DNA of 64,000 nt from Medakamo hakoo (taxonomy: Eukaryota; Chlorophyta; Trebouxiophyceae; Coccomyxaceae), in contig CP089453.1 of the NCBI GenBank assembly GCA_026636295.1, positions 62,001 through 126,000 of the forward strand. The letters are read 5' to 3'. How positions within the stretch are numbered: the first letter of the stretch is position 1; each line of letters opens with the position of its first letter. The translations under genes were made by a program, and so were the position numbers. Of this stretch, positions 19,902 to 29,288 are shown piece after piece. The notes under the pieces were generated by a model. The model saw nothing but the letters and a program-made list of their open reading frames with translations, made no database searches and was not told the DNA's origin.

Positions 19902-21604
19902 GGGAGAGCGGGTGAGAGGCGAGGGAAATGGAATGGGGAGTGGACGGACACACACACACCACCACCGACCCACCCACCCACCCCCTCTCGATCATGCTTG
20001 CCTTTAAAAAGTCGCGCCACGGCGTCTTGGGCGGGTGGTGCGTGATGAAGCCGGCCTCCGCGAGCGGCTTCAGCTTCGGCTCCGCCCTCGGGTCCCGGCC
20101 CATGATGTGGATGCTCGCGTTGCGCGACCGCACCAACTCCACGAAGCAGTCCACGGCCAGCGTCCAGTTGCGAGCAAAGTCGTTCCAGTCGCCGCCCTGG
20201 TCGCTGTAGATGAGGTCGTACTGCTTGGCCAGGCCCCAGGGGACCAGGGACCCGCCGCCGTCGCGGCGGGTCGGGTCGGTGAAGTCGGACTCGGACAGCT
20301 GGGGGGCGTGTGGAGGGGTGGGTGGGTGAACAGGGGTGTGGAGCGGGGGTGAGTGGGTGGTAGGTAGCTGTGTTGTTTCCACGCACAAAAAAAAAAAAAA
20401 AAATCACTCACCAGGATGCGCGGCACGCCCGGCGGCAAGACTTTGGCCGGCTCCCGGAAGCAGTGCAGCCAGCCGTCGACCGCGGCGTGGATGGCCCGGT
20501 CGCCGGGGGTGACGTGGCGGTCGTCGTACGGGTTGACGATGTCGCCCGGGAATTCCTGTGGAGGGAAAGTGTGTGGGAAGGTTCATGGGGGATGGAATGG
20601 ATGAGGGGGTGGGGGATGAGGGGTGGTGGGCCAAACCACCCACCCACCACCACCCACCAACCCACCACCACCCCGTTTCGGCCGGCCCGCGCCGCCCGCC
20701 TCCCCCCCCCCCTCCCCCTCCCTCTCCCTCACCTGGTACGACGACACGCCCACAATGATGTGCCCCCGCGCCTTCAGCCGCCAAAACAGGGCCCGCTGCG
20801 TCTCCGCCCGGAAGTAGTTGGTGTCGTAGAACGGCGCGATGAGCGCGACGACCCCGGAGTCACTCCCGTCGGCAAAGCGCACGCGCTGGAACGGGTACAG
20901 CGGGTCCGTCTCCACGTACGACAGGAAGTAGCCGCGCCGGCCGCGGGCGGCGCCCGGCGCGCGCTCCACGCCCGCCGCGTCCAGCGCGGCCTTGCGGGCC
21001 GCGGCGGCCGCGTCCACGTCGAGCGGGCCGCGGTAAGTCCGGGCGGGCAGCGCCGGCAGGTGGCCGCCCGGCCCGTCCGGGCCCGCCGCCGCCGCGGCGG
21101 CCGCTTCGGCCGCCAGCCCGCCGTGCGTCGCCCACCAGTCCAGCGGGTGGACGGTCGGGTCGCGGTAGGGACTGTACCGCCCCTGGAAGACGGACCCGGG
21201 CGGGTGGCTGCCGTCCGGGCCGCCCGCCGCGCCGCCCGCCGCCCCGTCGCAGGGCGGGCAGGCGGGCAGCGCCCGGCGGGCGCCCGCGCCCAGCCGCCGG
21301 GCGGCCCGGGCGGCGGAGGCGGGGAGGGAGGAAGGCGAGCCGCCGGCGTCCGGACTGTCGAGGGAGGACTGGTTTCGGAGGGAGGGAGAGGGGAAGCGGT
21401 GGGGGGGAGGGGTGGTCGGGAGGGGGCGTGGAGAGTTTCGAGACCCAAAAAACGCCTCCCCGTCCCCCCGAAACCCGCACTCACGCTCATGGACCGGGTC
21501 GCCGCCAGGAAGACGAGGAGCGCGCCCACATTGACCAGGACGAGGAGCTTGACGAGGCGGGAGGGGGAGGAGGCGGAGGCCCCACGGTGTGGATGGCCTT
21601 TCAT
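19499..21604 (-). CDS. Putative Golgi type II glycosyltransferase
   Basis: Five exons in transcript order, all joined at phase 0: 21604-21485, 21368-20733, 20555-20412, 20298-20002 and 19852-19499, giving 516 residues. A short cytosolic tail precedes one membrane segment (LVKLLVLVNVGALLVFLAA), typical of a type II Golgi enzyme. A Pro/Ala-rich stem follows. The catalytic half has FYDTNYFRAETQRALFWRL and VGVSSYQ, NPYDDRHV, YDLIYSDQGGDWNDFARNW, then FVPNIHDASPRVASEALALDVPVLVN. The last resembles the E-x7-E nucleotide-sugar region of GT-B enzymes. I do not recognise the exact family and the substrate is unknown. Intron 4 uses a GC donor (AAG|GCAAGC) and has 32 consecutive C on the sense strand. 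Intron 3 has a T17 tract. It converges on coilin with 88 bp between stops. Confidence 0.7.
19869..19900 (+). repeat. Homopolymer G32 (C32 on the transcribed gene's sense strand)
   Basis: Thirty-two consecutive G residues lie in intron 4 of the glycosyltransferase. On the sense strand this is a C tract ending about 14 nt before the CAG acceptor, in the polypyrimidine position. It may be length-variable, and assembly length may be inexact. Confidence 0.95.
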
Positions 21605-21898
21605 CTTTTTTTTTCGAGCCGATGCCTGTCGGCGACGCACACGCGCGAGCGGGCTGCCCGCTCCCGGGCAGGTGCCCGCCGCCTCGATGGGAGGGCAGAC
21701 GGCTGTGGCGCTTGTTGCGGGGCGGAGAGACAGGCCCCGGGCGTGCGTGTGTGTCTTGGCCGCGCTTTCTGTGACAAGGGCGGGCTCTCTCCGCCGCAAA
21801 AACACCGCTTTCTGCGCGCTCGCGCGCCGCCGCCTCCACCCATCACACCTCCTCTCCCAAGACGAGCGCCTTGTAGTATCATCGTCCACACACACACA

Positions 21899-22644
21899 AT
21901 GCGCCTCCTCTCCCTGACCATCACCCTCGCGGCTTTAGCTGCTCACGCCTCGGCAGCACGCGTGCTGCTGCAGAGCAGCGCGGCCGGTGCGTGTGTGGTG
22001 TGGGGGACGTTGGGGTGTGCGCGCCGCGCCCGACGCCAGCATTGGGTCCGTCTGCTGCCCGAAAACGCCGCGGGCAGAGGCCTTGCTGGCCGTTTCAATG
22101 CGTTCCGTTGCCCTCAACGGAGTTGACAAATTCTGTGCACGCGAATGGGGCAGACGAATTCGCCGGAACACGCCTGGGACGGCTGGGAATGGCGTGTCGG
22201 AAAAAAGTTTTTCGCGCGCTCTCTTGCGGGCCAGGGTGTCTTCGACGCCACCATCCCTCACCACACCACCCTCTCCGTCCCTCACCAGACTGCGCCGTCA
22301 CGGCCACGGGCCCCCTCCTCGCCCGCCTGTCCCGCTGCGCCCCACGCGCGTCCGCCGCCCAACACCACGCCCTGGACACGCTCCTGGACGCGTCCCCGCC
22401 CAACCCGGGCACGGACGTAAACGAACCCGAAGCGGCCATCGACCTCGCAGAGGGCGCCGACACGGCGGCCGCGCACCCGCGCACCGTCCGCTTCACGCGC
22501 GTCAAGGGCTCGAAACGCTTGCGTCGCCGCCTCCTGGACGACGACAACGACGACGACGATGACGAAGACGACGACGACGATGACGAGTACGAGGAATGTG
22601 AGGACGGCGAGCAGGGCTGCGAGGACGCGGACGTCGAGGACTGA
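21899..22644 (+). CDS. Secreted acidic protein with Asp/Glu-rich tail
   Basis: Two exons, 21899-21986 and 22289-22644, give 147 residues. The intron is 302 bp with a GTGCGT donor. A signal peptide (MRLLSLTITLAALAAHASA) leads a small mature protein: a Cys-containing segment (DCAVTATGPLLARLSRCA), a linker, a basic KGSKRLRRRLL block, then a tail of more than 30 residues that is mostly Asp and Glu with two Cys. Such tails bind divalent cations loosely; a calcium-buffering or cell-wall role is only inference. No family is recognised. The start is divergent from the glycosyltransferase, 294 bp away. The intron contains an AAAAAAGTTTTTC inverted repeat near 22201. Confidence 0.68.
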
Positions 22645-22827
22645 GGCAGCGGGCGGCCGACTGTGTCAGTCCGAAAAAAGACGCGCCCCCCGGCTTCCCC
22701 GTCACCACTGCCTTTTGTTTAGAGTAAGAGAGAGGGCGTCCATAATGGCACCCGTCCCCGTGAAAACCCCTGCATTGTTGCTGTGTTACAAAGAAATGTA
22801 TCAAAAAATAAAACATGAAAACGCACT

Positions 22828-24537
22828 TCACGCGGCCGCGGCCGCGGCCTCTCCCTCCAGCGGCAGCGGGACCGTCGACCGCAGGGGCGACCCGGCGCTC
22901 CCATACAGCCGCCACGCGTTGAAAACAAGACGCGTCCCCTGGAATTGTGCCAGCGTTGCCCAGACGCCGCCCAAGCCCGCGCCCGCGCCCGCCCAAAGTG
23001 CGAGCGCGGCCAGCGCGCCGCCCACGTTCAGCACGTTTGTCGCGGCCAGGAACTTCAGGTCCCGCCCGGCCAGCAGCATGCCCTCCGTCGCCATGGAGGC
23101 GGCGTGCAGCGCCAGGCACCCGCCCACAGCCGGCGCGAGCGCCTGCAAGCGCGCCACGACGGCCGGGTCCGGCGTGAAGGCGGGCGCGGCCGCGGCGAGC
23201 GCAGCGGCCGCGCCCAGGCAGTTGACGGCGCCGACCGCGCCGCCGACGCCCAACAGCCGGGCCGCCACCCCGCCCGCCGTGGCCGGGTCGCCCACCGCGC
23301 CCGGCAACCAGGCCTGCGCCGCCGCCCCCACCGCATCGCCCGCCGTCGCGAACAGGATGAAAGCTGTGATGGCGACGTGGTGGGCGCCCGAGGCGGCGGG
23401 CCCGCCGGCCGCGGCGGCCGCCGACGCCAGCGCCGCGTAAAACACGACTTTGACGGCGAGCAACGCAGCGACGGGGCCGGCCATGGCCACCGTCGAGCGC
23501 CAGGTGGCCCGGGACGGGGCGCGCCAGGTGAGGGTGGGTGTGAAGTCGGGCAACGGCAGGGCAGCCCGGGCCGCCGCGCCTTTGAGAGGGGACGCCAGCG
23601 CCGCCAACAAGGCCGCCGTGCCCGCGCACACCGCCGCCGACGTCGCGGCCGCCGCACCCAGAATGCCCGTCTGGAAGGGGCGGACGCACAGCAGCCAGTC
23701 GCCGGCCAGGTTGAAGGCGCCGGAGATCAGGGCCGCGGCCAGGGGCGGGCCGGGCGCGCGCGCGGCCAGGAAGTACGCCTGGGCGACGAAGCCGACCAGG
23801 GCGGCGGGGGCGGCGAGGGCGCGCGCCCTGATGTAGACGCCCGCCGCGGCCGCGACGTCCGGCGGGGCGGCCGGCCCGCCCAACAGGCGCGCCGCCAGGC
23901 CCGGGCCCGCGAAAAACTGCCAGGCGCCCAGGGCCAGGCCGGCCAGGGCGGCGGTCGCCAAGCCGTCGCTCAACGCCGCGGACGCACCGCCCGCGTCTTT
24001 GCGAGCAAAGCGCAGGGCCAACGCGTTGGTGGCGGCGACCGACAAGGCCGTGGCGACGTAGCACGAGTAGTCGACGACGACCGTCCCCGGCGACAGCGCG
24101 GCGAGCGCGGCGCGGCCGCCGTTGAGGCCGCGCCCGACGACGGCTGCGTCGATGAGTCCCAGCGCCGGTCCCACTAAATGCATGGCCATGGTGGGCGCGA
24201 TGAGTGCCAACAGAGATCCGGCGGACACGACGACCGGCGGCGACTTTGTGGCTGGAGGTTGCGCTGGAGGCGTGGTCGCGTCGAGAGGCAGCGTGGCCGA
24301 TGCGTCGCCGGCGACGCCTTCATCCTCCTCTCCTTTCACGTCCGCTTCAGGCGATGATGGAACTGGAACAGGCGCAGCCACGCCCTCGTCCAGGGCGTGG
24401 AGGACGCTGGAGTGGGGCCGGCGTGGGTGGGCGGGGCGAATAGTAACAGCGACCGGCAGCGGAGCGCGGCCGCGCCTTGCCAAAAACGGCGCGGTGGGGA
24501 GCGCCACGGCGCAGCCTGGCCGCGTGACGGCAACCAT
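22828..24537 (-). CDS. MATE efflux family carrier, probably plastid envelope
   Basis: A single exon encodes 569 residues. About 125 residues of Arg/Ala/Pro/Ser-rich sequence precede the first membrane segment and look like a plastid transit peptide plus linker. The body has about 12 hydrophobic segments. The first (LLALIAPTMAMHLVGPALGLIDAAVVGR) carries the MATE signature P-x-x-x-x-x-x-x-P-x-x-x-x-D-x-x-x-V-G. LGAWQFFAGPGLAARLLGG and the duplicated second half follow. It resembles the DinF-like plant branch (EDS5/DTX44-47), whose members export salicylate precursors, phenolics or citrate. The substrate here is unknown. Downstream on the sense strand an A/T-rich stretch includes TGTAA, the poly(A) signal used by green algae. 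Confidence 0.85.
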   Translation of the reverse strand: MVAVTRPGCAVALPTAPFLARRGRAPLPVAVTIRPAHPRRPHSSVLHALDEGVAAPVPVPSSPEADVKGEEDEGVAGDASATLPLDATTPPAQPPATKSPPVVVSAGSLLALIAPTMAMHLVGPALGLIDAAVVGRGLNGGRAALAALSPGTVVVDYSCYVATALSVAATNALALRFARKDAGGASAALSDGLATAALAGLALGAWQFFAGPGLAARLLGGPAAPPDVAAAAGVYIRARALAAPAALVGFVAQAYFLAARAPGPPLAAALISGAFNLAGDWLLCVRPFQTGILGAAAATSAAVCAGTAALLAALASPLKGAAARAALPLPDFTPTLTWRAPSRATWRSTVAMAGPVAALLAVKVVFYAALASAAAAAGGPAASGAHHVAITAFILFATAGDAVGAAAQAWLPGAVGDPATAGGVAARLLGVGGAVGAVNCLGAAAALAAAAPAFTPDPAVVARLQALAPAVGGCLALHAASMATEGMLLAGRDLKFLAATNVLNVGGALAALALWAGAGAGLGGVWATLAQFQGTRLVFNAWRLYGSAGSPLRSTVPLPLEGEAAAAAA

Positions 24538-24780
24538 GGGTCAGAGCTCCAGGGTTAACTGAGCAGACAGAAGAAGAAGGGCGCGTCGCGTTCCCCGTCC
24601 CCGCGCCGGCCGTGCGCGTGTGTGTGTTTGGGTTTGCGCGCGCCGGCCTCCTCTGCCCGTTTGCGCGAGTGGAGCGGCCGGACGCTGCGGCCGCTCACAC
24701 GCCTCATTTTGGAGGCCCCCACACACACGACCGGCAAGCCCACACGACCGGCCTCGCAATCCACGCACACACCTGGCAGG

Positions 24781-25367
24781 ATGCGCTGGACTGTTAGCCT
24801 TGGCTTGCTGTTAGCCTTGGCGGCAGCTCACCCGGCGACGTGCGTGGGTCGGGCGGCGGGCGCCACCATCACCCCCGCGCATCCCACCGCCTCCACGCCC
24901 GGCCTGGCCACGCCGCCCGCCCTGGCCGCCACGCCCGACTGCGACAGCAAGTCCTACCAAAAGGCCGTCCTCTTTCCCATCACCTCCACGCCGCTCGCGT
25001 CTTTCTTGGCGGACGCGGCCGACCCGCGCCTGGACGTGTTCGAGGCGTCGGGCATCGCCCTCGCCCCGCCCGTGGGCCCGGGCGTCGCCCCTCCGCCGGC
25101 GGCCGTGGTGGTGATGGACAACACACCGCGGCTGGTCGCGCTCTCGTCCGTCGCCCCGTCCCCGGCCGGCGTGCTCCTGCCAGGCCCGCCGTCGCTGCCG
25201 CCGCCCGACCCGGCCCGCCCGACCGTCAGTGAGTGGGAGGGCGTGTCGTTTGGCCCGGACGCCAGCACGGTGCTGGCCTTGGTGGAGGCGGCGGTGGTGC
25301 CGGGCGCGCCGGCGGGCGCGCCACGCCGCGCGCGCGTGGACGAACTCCGCCTGCCGGCCGGCCTCAC

Positions 25368-25398
<31 letters not shown>

Positions 25399-26079
25399 GC
25401 GGACGACGCGCCGCCCACGCTCGTCCGGTCGTGCTTCGTCGCCTTTGACCTGGCCGCCGACAACAAGGGCCTGGAGGACCTGGCGTACCTGGGCGGCGGC
25501 CGCGCGCTCTTCCTGTGTGAGGGCAACGGCTGCGACGGCGGGCGGGCCGGGCGGGACGGCCGCGCTGGCGGCGTCGTGCTGCTGGCCACCCTGGATTTCT
25601 CGCCCGCGGCCGCCGCCGAGCCGGGCGGCTGCGTGTGGCGCGTGGACAAGGCGATGCGCCTGCCCGCCTCTGCCGCCTTCAGCGATTACGCGGGGCTGGC
25701 GGTGCGGGATGGCGTCGTCGCCGTCCTGTCGCAAGAGGACGCGGCGGTGTGGGTCGGGGCGTGGGACGCCCAGGCCGGCGCGATCACCGACCTGCCGGTC
25801 GCGCCGTCCGCGACCGGTGGCGCCAAGCCGCCTGCGCCGTCCGTGCGGGCCAAGTGGCCGGGGCCCGTGTTTCACCTGGCGCGGGACGCGTCGTGCCGAC
25901 GCGCGCTGTGCACGGCCGAAGGCATTGCGTGGCTGGACCCGCCGTCGACGGCGGGCGCGCGGCTGGTCATTGTGACGGACCGGGCCAAGCCTGGGATTTT
26001 TCCGTGGAGTTGCGTGGGAGGGGCGCAGGCGGTGCATGTGGTGGCGCTGCCCAAGGGTGGGGAGGTGGTGGGCGGGTGA
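24781..26079 (+). CDS. Secreted protein, possibly phytase-like / esterase-like beta-propeller
   Basis: A single exon encodes 432 residues. The ATG at 24781 starts a signal peptide (MRWTVSLGLLLALAAAHPATC); the frame is open upstream but lacks coding bias. The mature protein has repeated strand-turn segments: EWEGVSFGPDASTVLALVE, then GLEDLAYLGGGRALFLCEGNGC, CVWRVDKAMRLP, FSDYAGLAVRDGVVAVLSQEDAAVWVG and a closing IFPWSC. The G-x-E-D/G-x-A and L-x-L-x-E-G pattern recalls the phytase-like or SdiA-regulated propellers, but I see no complete catalytic signature, so this is tentative. Four or more Cys suit a secreted fold. The stop codon lies inside the first unit of a 29-bp tandem repeat. The gene converges on RPB8. 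Confidence 0.6.
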
Positions 26080-26147
26080 GGCCCGCAAGCGAGGTGGGGG
26101 GCGGGTGAGGCCCGCAAGCGAGGTGGGGGGCGGGTGAGGCCCGCAAG
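26071..26147 (+). repeat. 29-bp tandem repeat, 2.7 copies, spanning a stop codon
   Basis: Units begin at 26071, 26100 and 26129 with the core GGCGGGTGAGGCCCGCAAG. The first two units are identical over 29 bp and the third is cut after 19 bp. The TGA in the first unit is the stop of the secreted phytase-like protein, so the repeat straddles its coding end. The rest lies in the 155-bp convergent spacer. Confidence 0.92.
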
Positions 26148-26234
26148 TTTTGTTGGGGATTGTAGCAAAAGGAGAAGGCGCTGGGGGAGAACACAGCAAA
26201 GCTCGACACCACACGCCCCCCGCTCCCGCCGCCC

Positions 26235-26864
26235 TCACGCCTCCGCTTTCCGCATCAACAGAAACACCCCGGCATCCAGGCTCAGCCCCTTCAATTGCGC
26301 CGCCCCGCCCACGAGCTTCAACAGCAGCCCGCCGAACGACGCGTAGGCCTCGAGCCTCCCGCCCGCCGCGTCTTTGAACTTGAACACTTTGCCGTACATG
26401 ACGTATTCGTACGAGTCGGCCAGCGTGGCGCGCACGGCCTGGGCGGCGACGCCCCAGGTGGGGTCGGTCGGCGTGCCGTCCAAGTTGAGCGTGCGGGCCA
26501 GGGCGACGGCGACCTTGTCCCCCGGGGCCAGGGGATACACGTCCGTCGCGACGTCCAGCGTCAAATCCATTTGGTAGACTTCCGAGGGTTTGCACTCGAT
26601 GCGCGAGACTGTGTGGGGGTGGTGGGGAGGGGTTGCGCGGATTGCGTGGGGAGGGGTGGGGGAGGGGGCGTGGCGTGAGATGGAGAGGGCAGGTTGCAAG
26701 GCGCACTGGAGCGCGGGCAGGTCCAGGTTCTTCGACCGCGCAGCATCGGCGCTCAACTACTCCCGCACTCCCACGCCCCCACCTTTGTCAAATTTTTTCC
26801 CATCAGGGTCGATGGCCGCAATCTCAAAGATGTCGTCAAACACGATGGGCGTGTTGCGCGCCAT
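26235..26864 (-). CDS. RPB8: RNA polymerases I, II and III common subunit RPB8 (RPABC3)
   Basis: Two exons, 26864-26783 and 26608-26235, give 151 residues, the normal family length. The split Val codon falls in the conserved K-F-D-K-V-S-R-I motif. Hallmarks are FDDIFEIAAIDPDGKKFDKVSRI, MDLTLDVATDVYPL, ARTLNLDGTP, LADSYEYVMYGKV, the YASFGGLLLKL strand and the terminal VFLLMRKAEA. RPB8 is an OB-fold subunit shared by all three nuclear RNA polymerases. The start is divergent from the TyrA gene, 393 bp away. Intron 26609-26782 is GT-AG. Confidence 0.95.
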
Positions 26865-27257
26865 CGTGGTGGTGTGGAGGCGTGGAGGGAAGCGGGCGGC
26901 GGATATGCGGCGCTACTAGGAGTCTAGTGCAGGCGCGTGCGCAGCCCGCCCTCGGCCGTGTGGGGACGGTGGAGTGAAGGCGTGCAGGTGCGGAGAGCCT
27001 GGGTACGCACGCAGAGAGTGAAAGATCAGGGTGAGGCGCTGGTGTGCGCCCGTCGAGCACCTTGTTCGGGCCGCCAGTCGCCGGTCTGGGCCCCCGCACT
27101 GCACTCCCCACTGCACTTCTCATTTTTTTTCTCGCGAAAGGCGACGCGCCCTTCCCACGGCAGTGCCCTTTTTTTTCAACCACGACACACACGGCCGCGT
27201 GGCGAAGACCCCTGACCTCCCAGCACCACATCGAATTCTCCACCGCATTGATCGCAC
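26865..27257. other. Divergent intergenic region, 393 bp
   Basis: This is the shared promoter region of RPB8 and the TyrA gene. T9 and T8 tracts occur at about 27123-27131 and 27169-27176. No TATA box or coding sequence can be supported. Confidence 0.4.
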
Positions 27258-28533
27258 ATGCGCTCCACACCCCGGCCGTCGACGAGCGCGTCGGCATCGG
27301 CCGCCGCGCCGGCGGTGCGGCCCGCCGCGTCCTGGCCACGAGCCCGCACCACCCCTCGCGTCGCCCAGGCCACGAGGACACGCCAGCCTCGCCAGCCGGC
27401 GCGGCAGACCGGCGGCGTGAAAGGTGCGAGGCGTGACTGGTGCGTCAAAAGCACGCGCTCGCCACGCCGCACCTGTCGCTCCAACCATCCATCCCCCACC
27501 ACCACCACCCACACATCCAGTCCGCGCCCTTGATGCCGCCCAGCCCTTTGACGGTGAAGCCCGCGCCGCCGCCGCCCGCGCCGCCAAAACCCGGCTCACC
27601 ATCGGCATCGTCGGCTTTGGGACGTTTGGCCAATTCCTGGGCGGGCGGCTGGCCAAGGCGGGCCACACCGTGCTCGCCACCTCGCGTGGGCAGTACGGCG
27701 ACGCCGCCGCGGCGCTGGGCGTCAAGTTCTACTCGGACGCGGACGACTTCTGTGAAGCCCACCCGGACGTCGTCATCCTGGCCACGTCCATCCTGTCCGC
27801 CCGGTCCGTCCTGGCGGCCCTGCCCCTGGGTCGCCTGAAGCGGTCCACCCTGTTTGTCGACGTCCTGTCCGTCAAGGCCTTCCCGCGGGCCCTGCTCCTG
27901 TCCAGCCTCCCGCCCGGCTTTGACATCCTGTGCACGCACCCCATGTTTGGGCCCGACAGCGGTGCGGGGTCTTGGGCGGGCCTGCCGCTCGTCTACGAAA
28001 AGGTGCGGGTCGGCGCCGGCGCGGCGCGCGCCTCGCGCGTCGCGGCGTTCCTCTCGTTCTTCGAGCGCGAGGGGTGCCGCCTCGAAGAAATGTCGTGCGC
28101 GGAACACGATCGCGTCGCGGCCGGGTCCCAGTTCCTGACGCACACCGTCGGGCGGGTGCTGGGGTCGATGGGCCTGCAACGGTCCGTCGCCGACACGGCC
28201 GGGTACCGCTCCCTCCTCTCCCTCGTCGACAACACCGCCCACGACTCGTTCGACCTGTACTACGGCCTGTTCCTGTACAACCCGGCCGCGCCCGCTGAGT
28301 TGGAGCGGCTGGGCAGGGCGTTTGACGCGGTGCGGGCGGGCCTGTTCCAGCGGCTGCACGACCGGTTGCGTGTGGCGGAGGGCGTCGCGGTGGAGGGCGG
28401 GGATGGCGCTGGTGCTGCCGCCGCCGCCGCCGCCGCGGAAACTGCGGCGCGCCTGGCGGCTGGAAATGGCAGCAGCAGTGGGGCGGCCGTGCCCAGGGCG
28501 GCAGGAGACGTGGGCGAGGTCAAGAGCGTGTGA
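27258..28533 (+). CDS. Arogenate/prephenate dehydrogenase (TyrA), plastid
   Basis: Two exons, 27258-27423 and 27521-28533, give 392 residues. Exon 1 is a Ser/Arg/Ala/Pro-rich transit peptide, so the enzyme is expected in the plastid. The Rossmann motif IGIVGFGTFGQFLGGRLAKAGH is at about residues 80-100. DVVILATSILSARSVL, FVDVLSVK, THPMFGPDSG, EEMSCAEHD, QFLTHTVGRVLG and the LLSLVDNTAHDSFDLYYGL helix follow, all typical of plant and algal arogenate dehydrogenases. It makes tyrosine by NADP-linked oxidative decarboxylation of arogenate; prephenate use cannot be excluded. There is no chorismate mutase or ACT domain. The C terminus is an Ala-rich low-complexity tail. The stop is only 54 bp from that of the convergent RIIa gene. 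Confidence 0.9.
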
Positions 28534-28587
28534 AACTGAAAAAAGACCGGCACCTCCCATGTTTCAAGTGCCAGCGACCGCGCCCGC

Positions 28588-29154
28588 CTAGAGGGCAGCA
28601 CGCAAGTCCGGCGGCGCCTCCTCCTCCTCAACGACCGCCGGCGGCGCCGACGCTTCAAGCGTGGCCAGCAGCGCGTGGGGCCCGTCCGCGGCCGCGGCCG
28701 CCTCCTCAGCGGCCGGCTCCCCAACAACCACGCCCGCCGGCACTTTAACCGCCTCAGGAGTTGGCGACGCGCTGGCAGGCTCGGCCGATGGCGGGGAGGC
28801 GTCAGCGCTGTCGCCGCCTCCCTCAACGATGGAGGCGCCCTCTGCGCCGCCCTCCACCCCCTCCGCCACGCCCGCCGCGCTCTCACCGCCCACCAGCGGC
28901 GGCGGCGGGACGACCGCCGCTAAAGCCAACGCCGCCGCCCGGTCCGCGGCAGCGGCCGCTTCCCGGGCGGCCGCCTCCCGGCGCACCCGGTCCGCGAAGA
29001 AAGCAGAAGCAAAGGTCGGCACGTCGGGCGGGCGGGCCGACAGGACGGCACGGGCCAGCGAGCGCAGGGCTTCCTCCAGGCCCAGGACGGGCGCGACGGG
29101 CGCGCCCAGGAGTGGCGTGGACGGGGAGGGGAGGGCGGCGTCGGCGGTCGCCAT
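28588..29154 (-). CDS. RIIa-type dimerisation/docking domain protein
   Basis: A single exon encodes 188 residues, starting at the ATG at 29154. The N-terminal part (about residues 25-60, GLEEALRSLARAVLSARPPDVPTFASAFFADRV) matches the RIIa helix pair: L-x-x-L-x-x-x-V-L-x-x-R-P-x-D-V-x-x-F-A. This fold is found in protein kinase A regulatory subunits and in radial-spoke and other ciliary proteins, where it binds amphipathic anchoring helices. There is no cyclic-nucleotide-binding domain. The rest is acidic, Ala/Glu-rich and low-complexity. A ciliary scaffold or PKA-anchoring role is inferred, and nothing shows whether this organism has cilia. It lies head-to-tail with SLD5, 134 bp downstream of that gene's stop. 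Confidence 0.68.
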   Translation of the reverse strand: MATADAALPSPSTPLLGAPVAPVLGLEEALRSLARAVLSARPPDVPTFASAFFADRVRREAAAREAAAAADRAAALALAAVVPPPPLVGGESAAGVAEGVEGGAEGASIVEGGGDSADASPPSAEPASASPTPEAVKVPAGVVVGEPAAEEAAAAADGPHALLATLEASAPPAVVEEEEAPPDLRAAL

Positions 29155-29288
29155 GGCTGCGTGTGTGTGTGTGTGGTCGGCGGGCGTGGCCGTGGGGGAA
29201 AAAAAGAGAGAGAGTGGGTGGAAGGGCAACGGACCAACCCACCGCCGCGCTCCAAGGTGGAAAAAAAAACACGACGCCCGCCACATTT

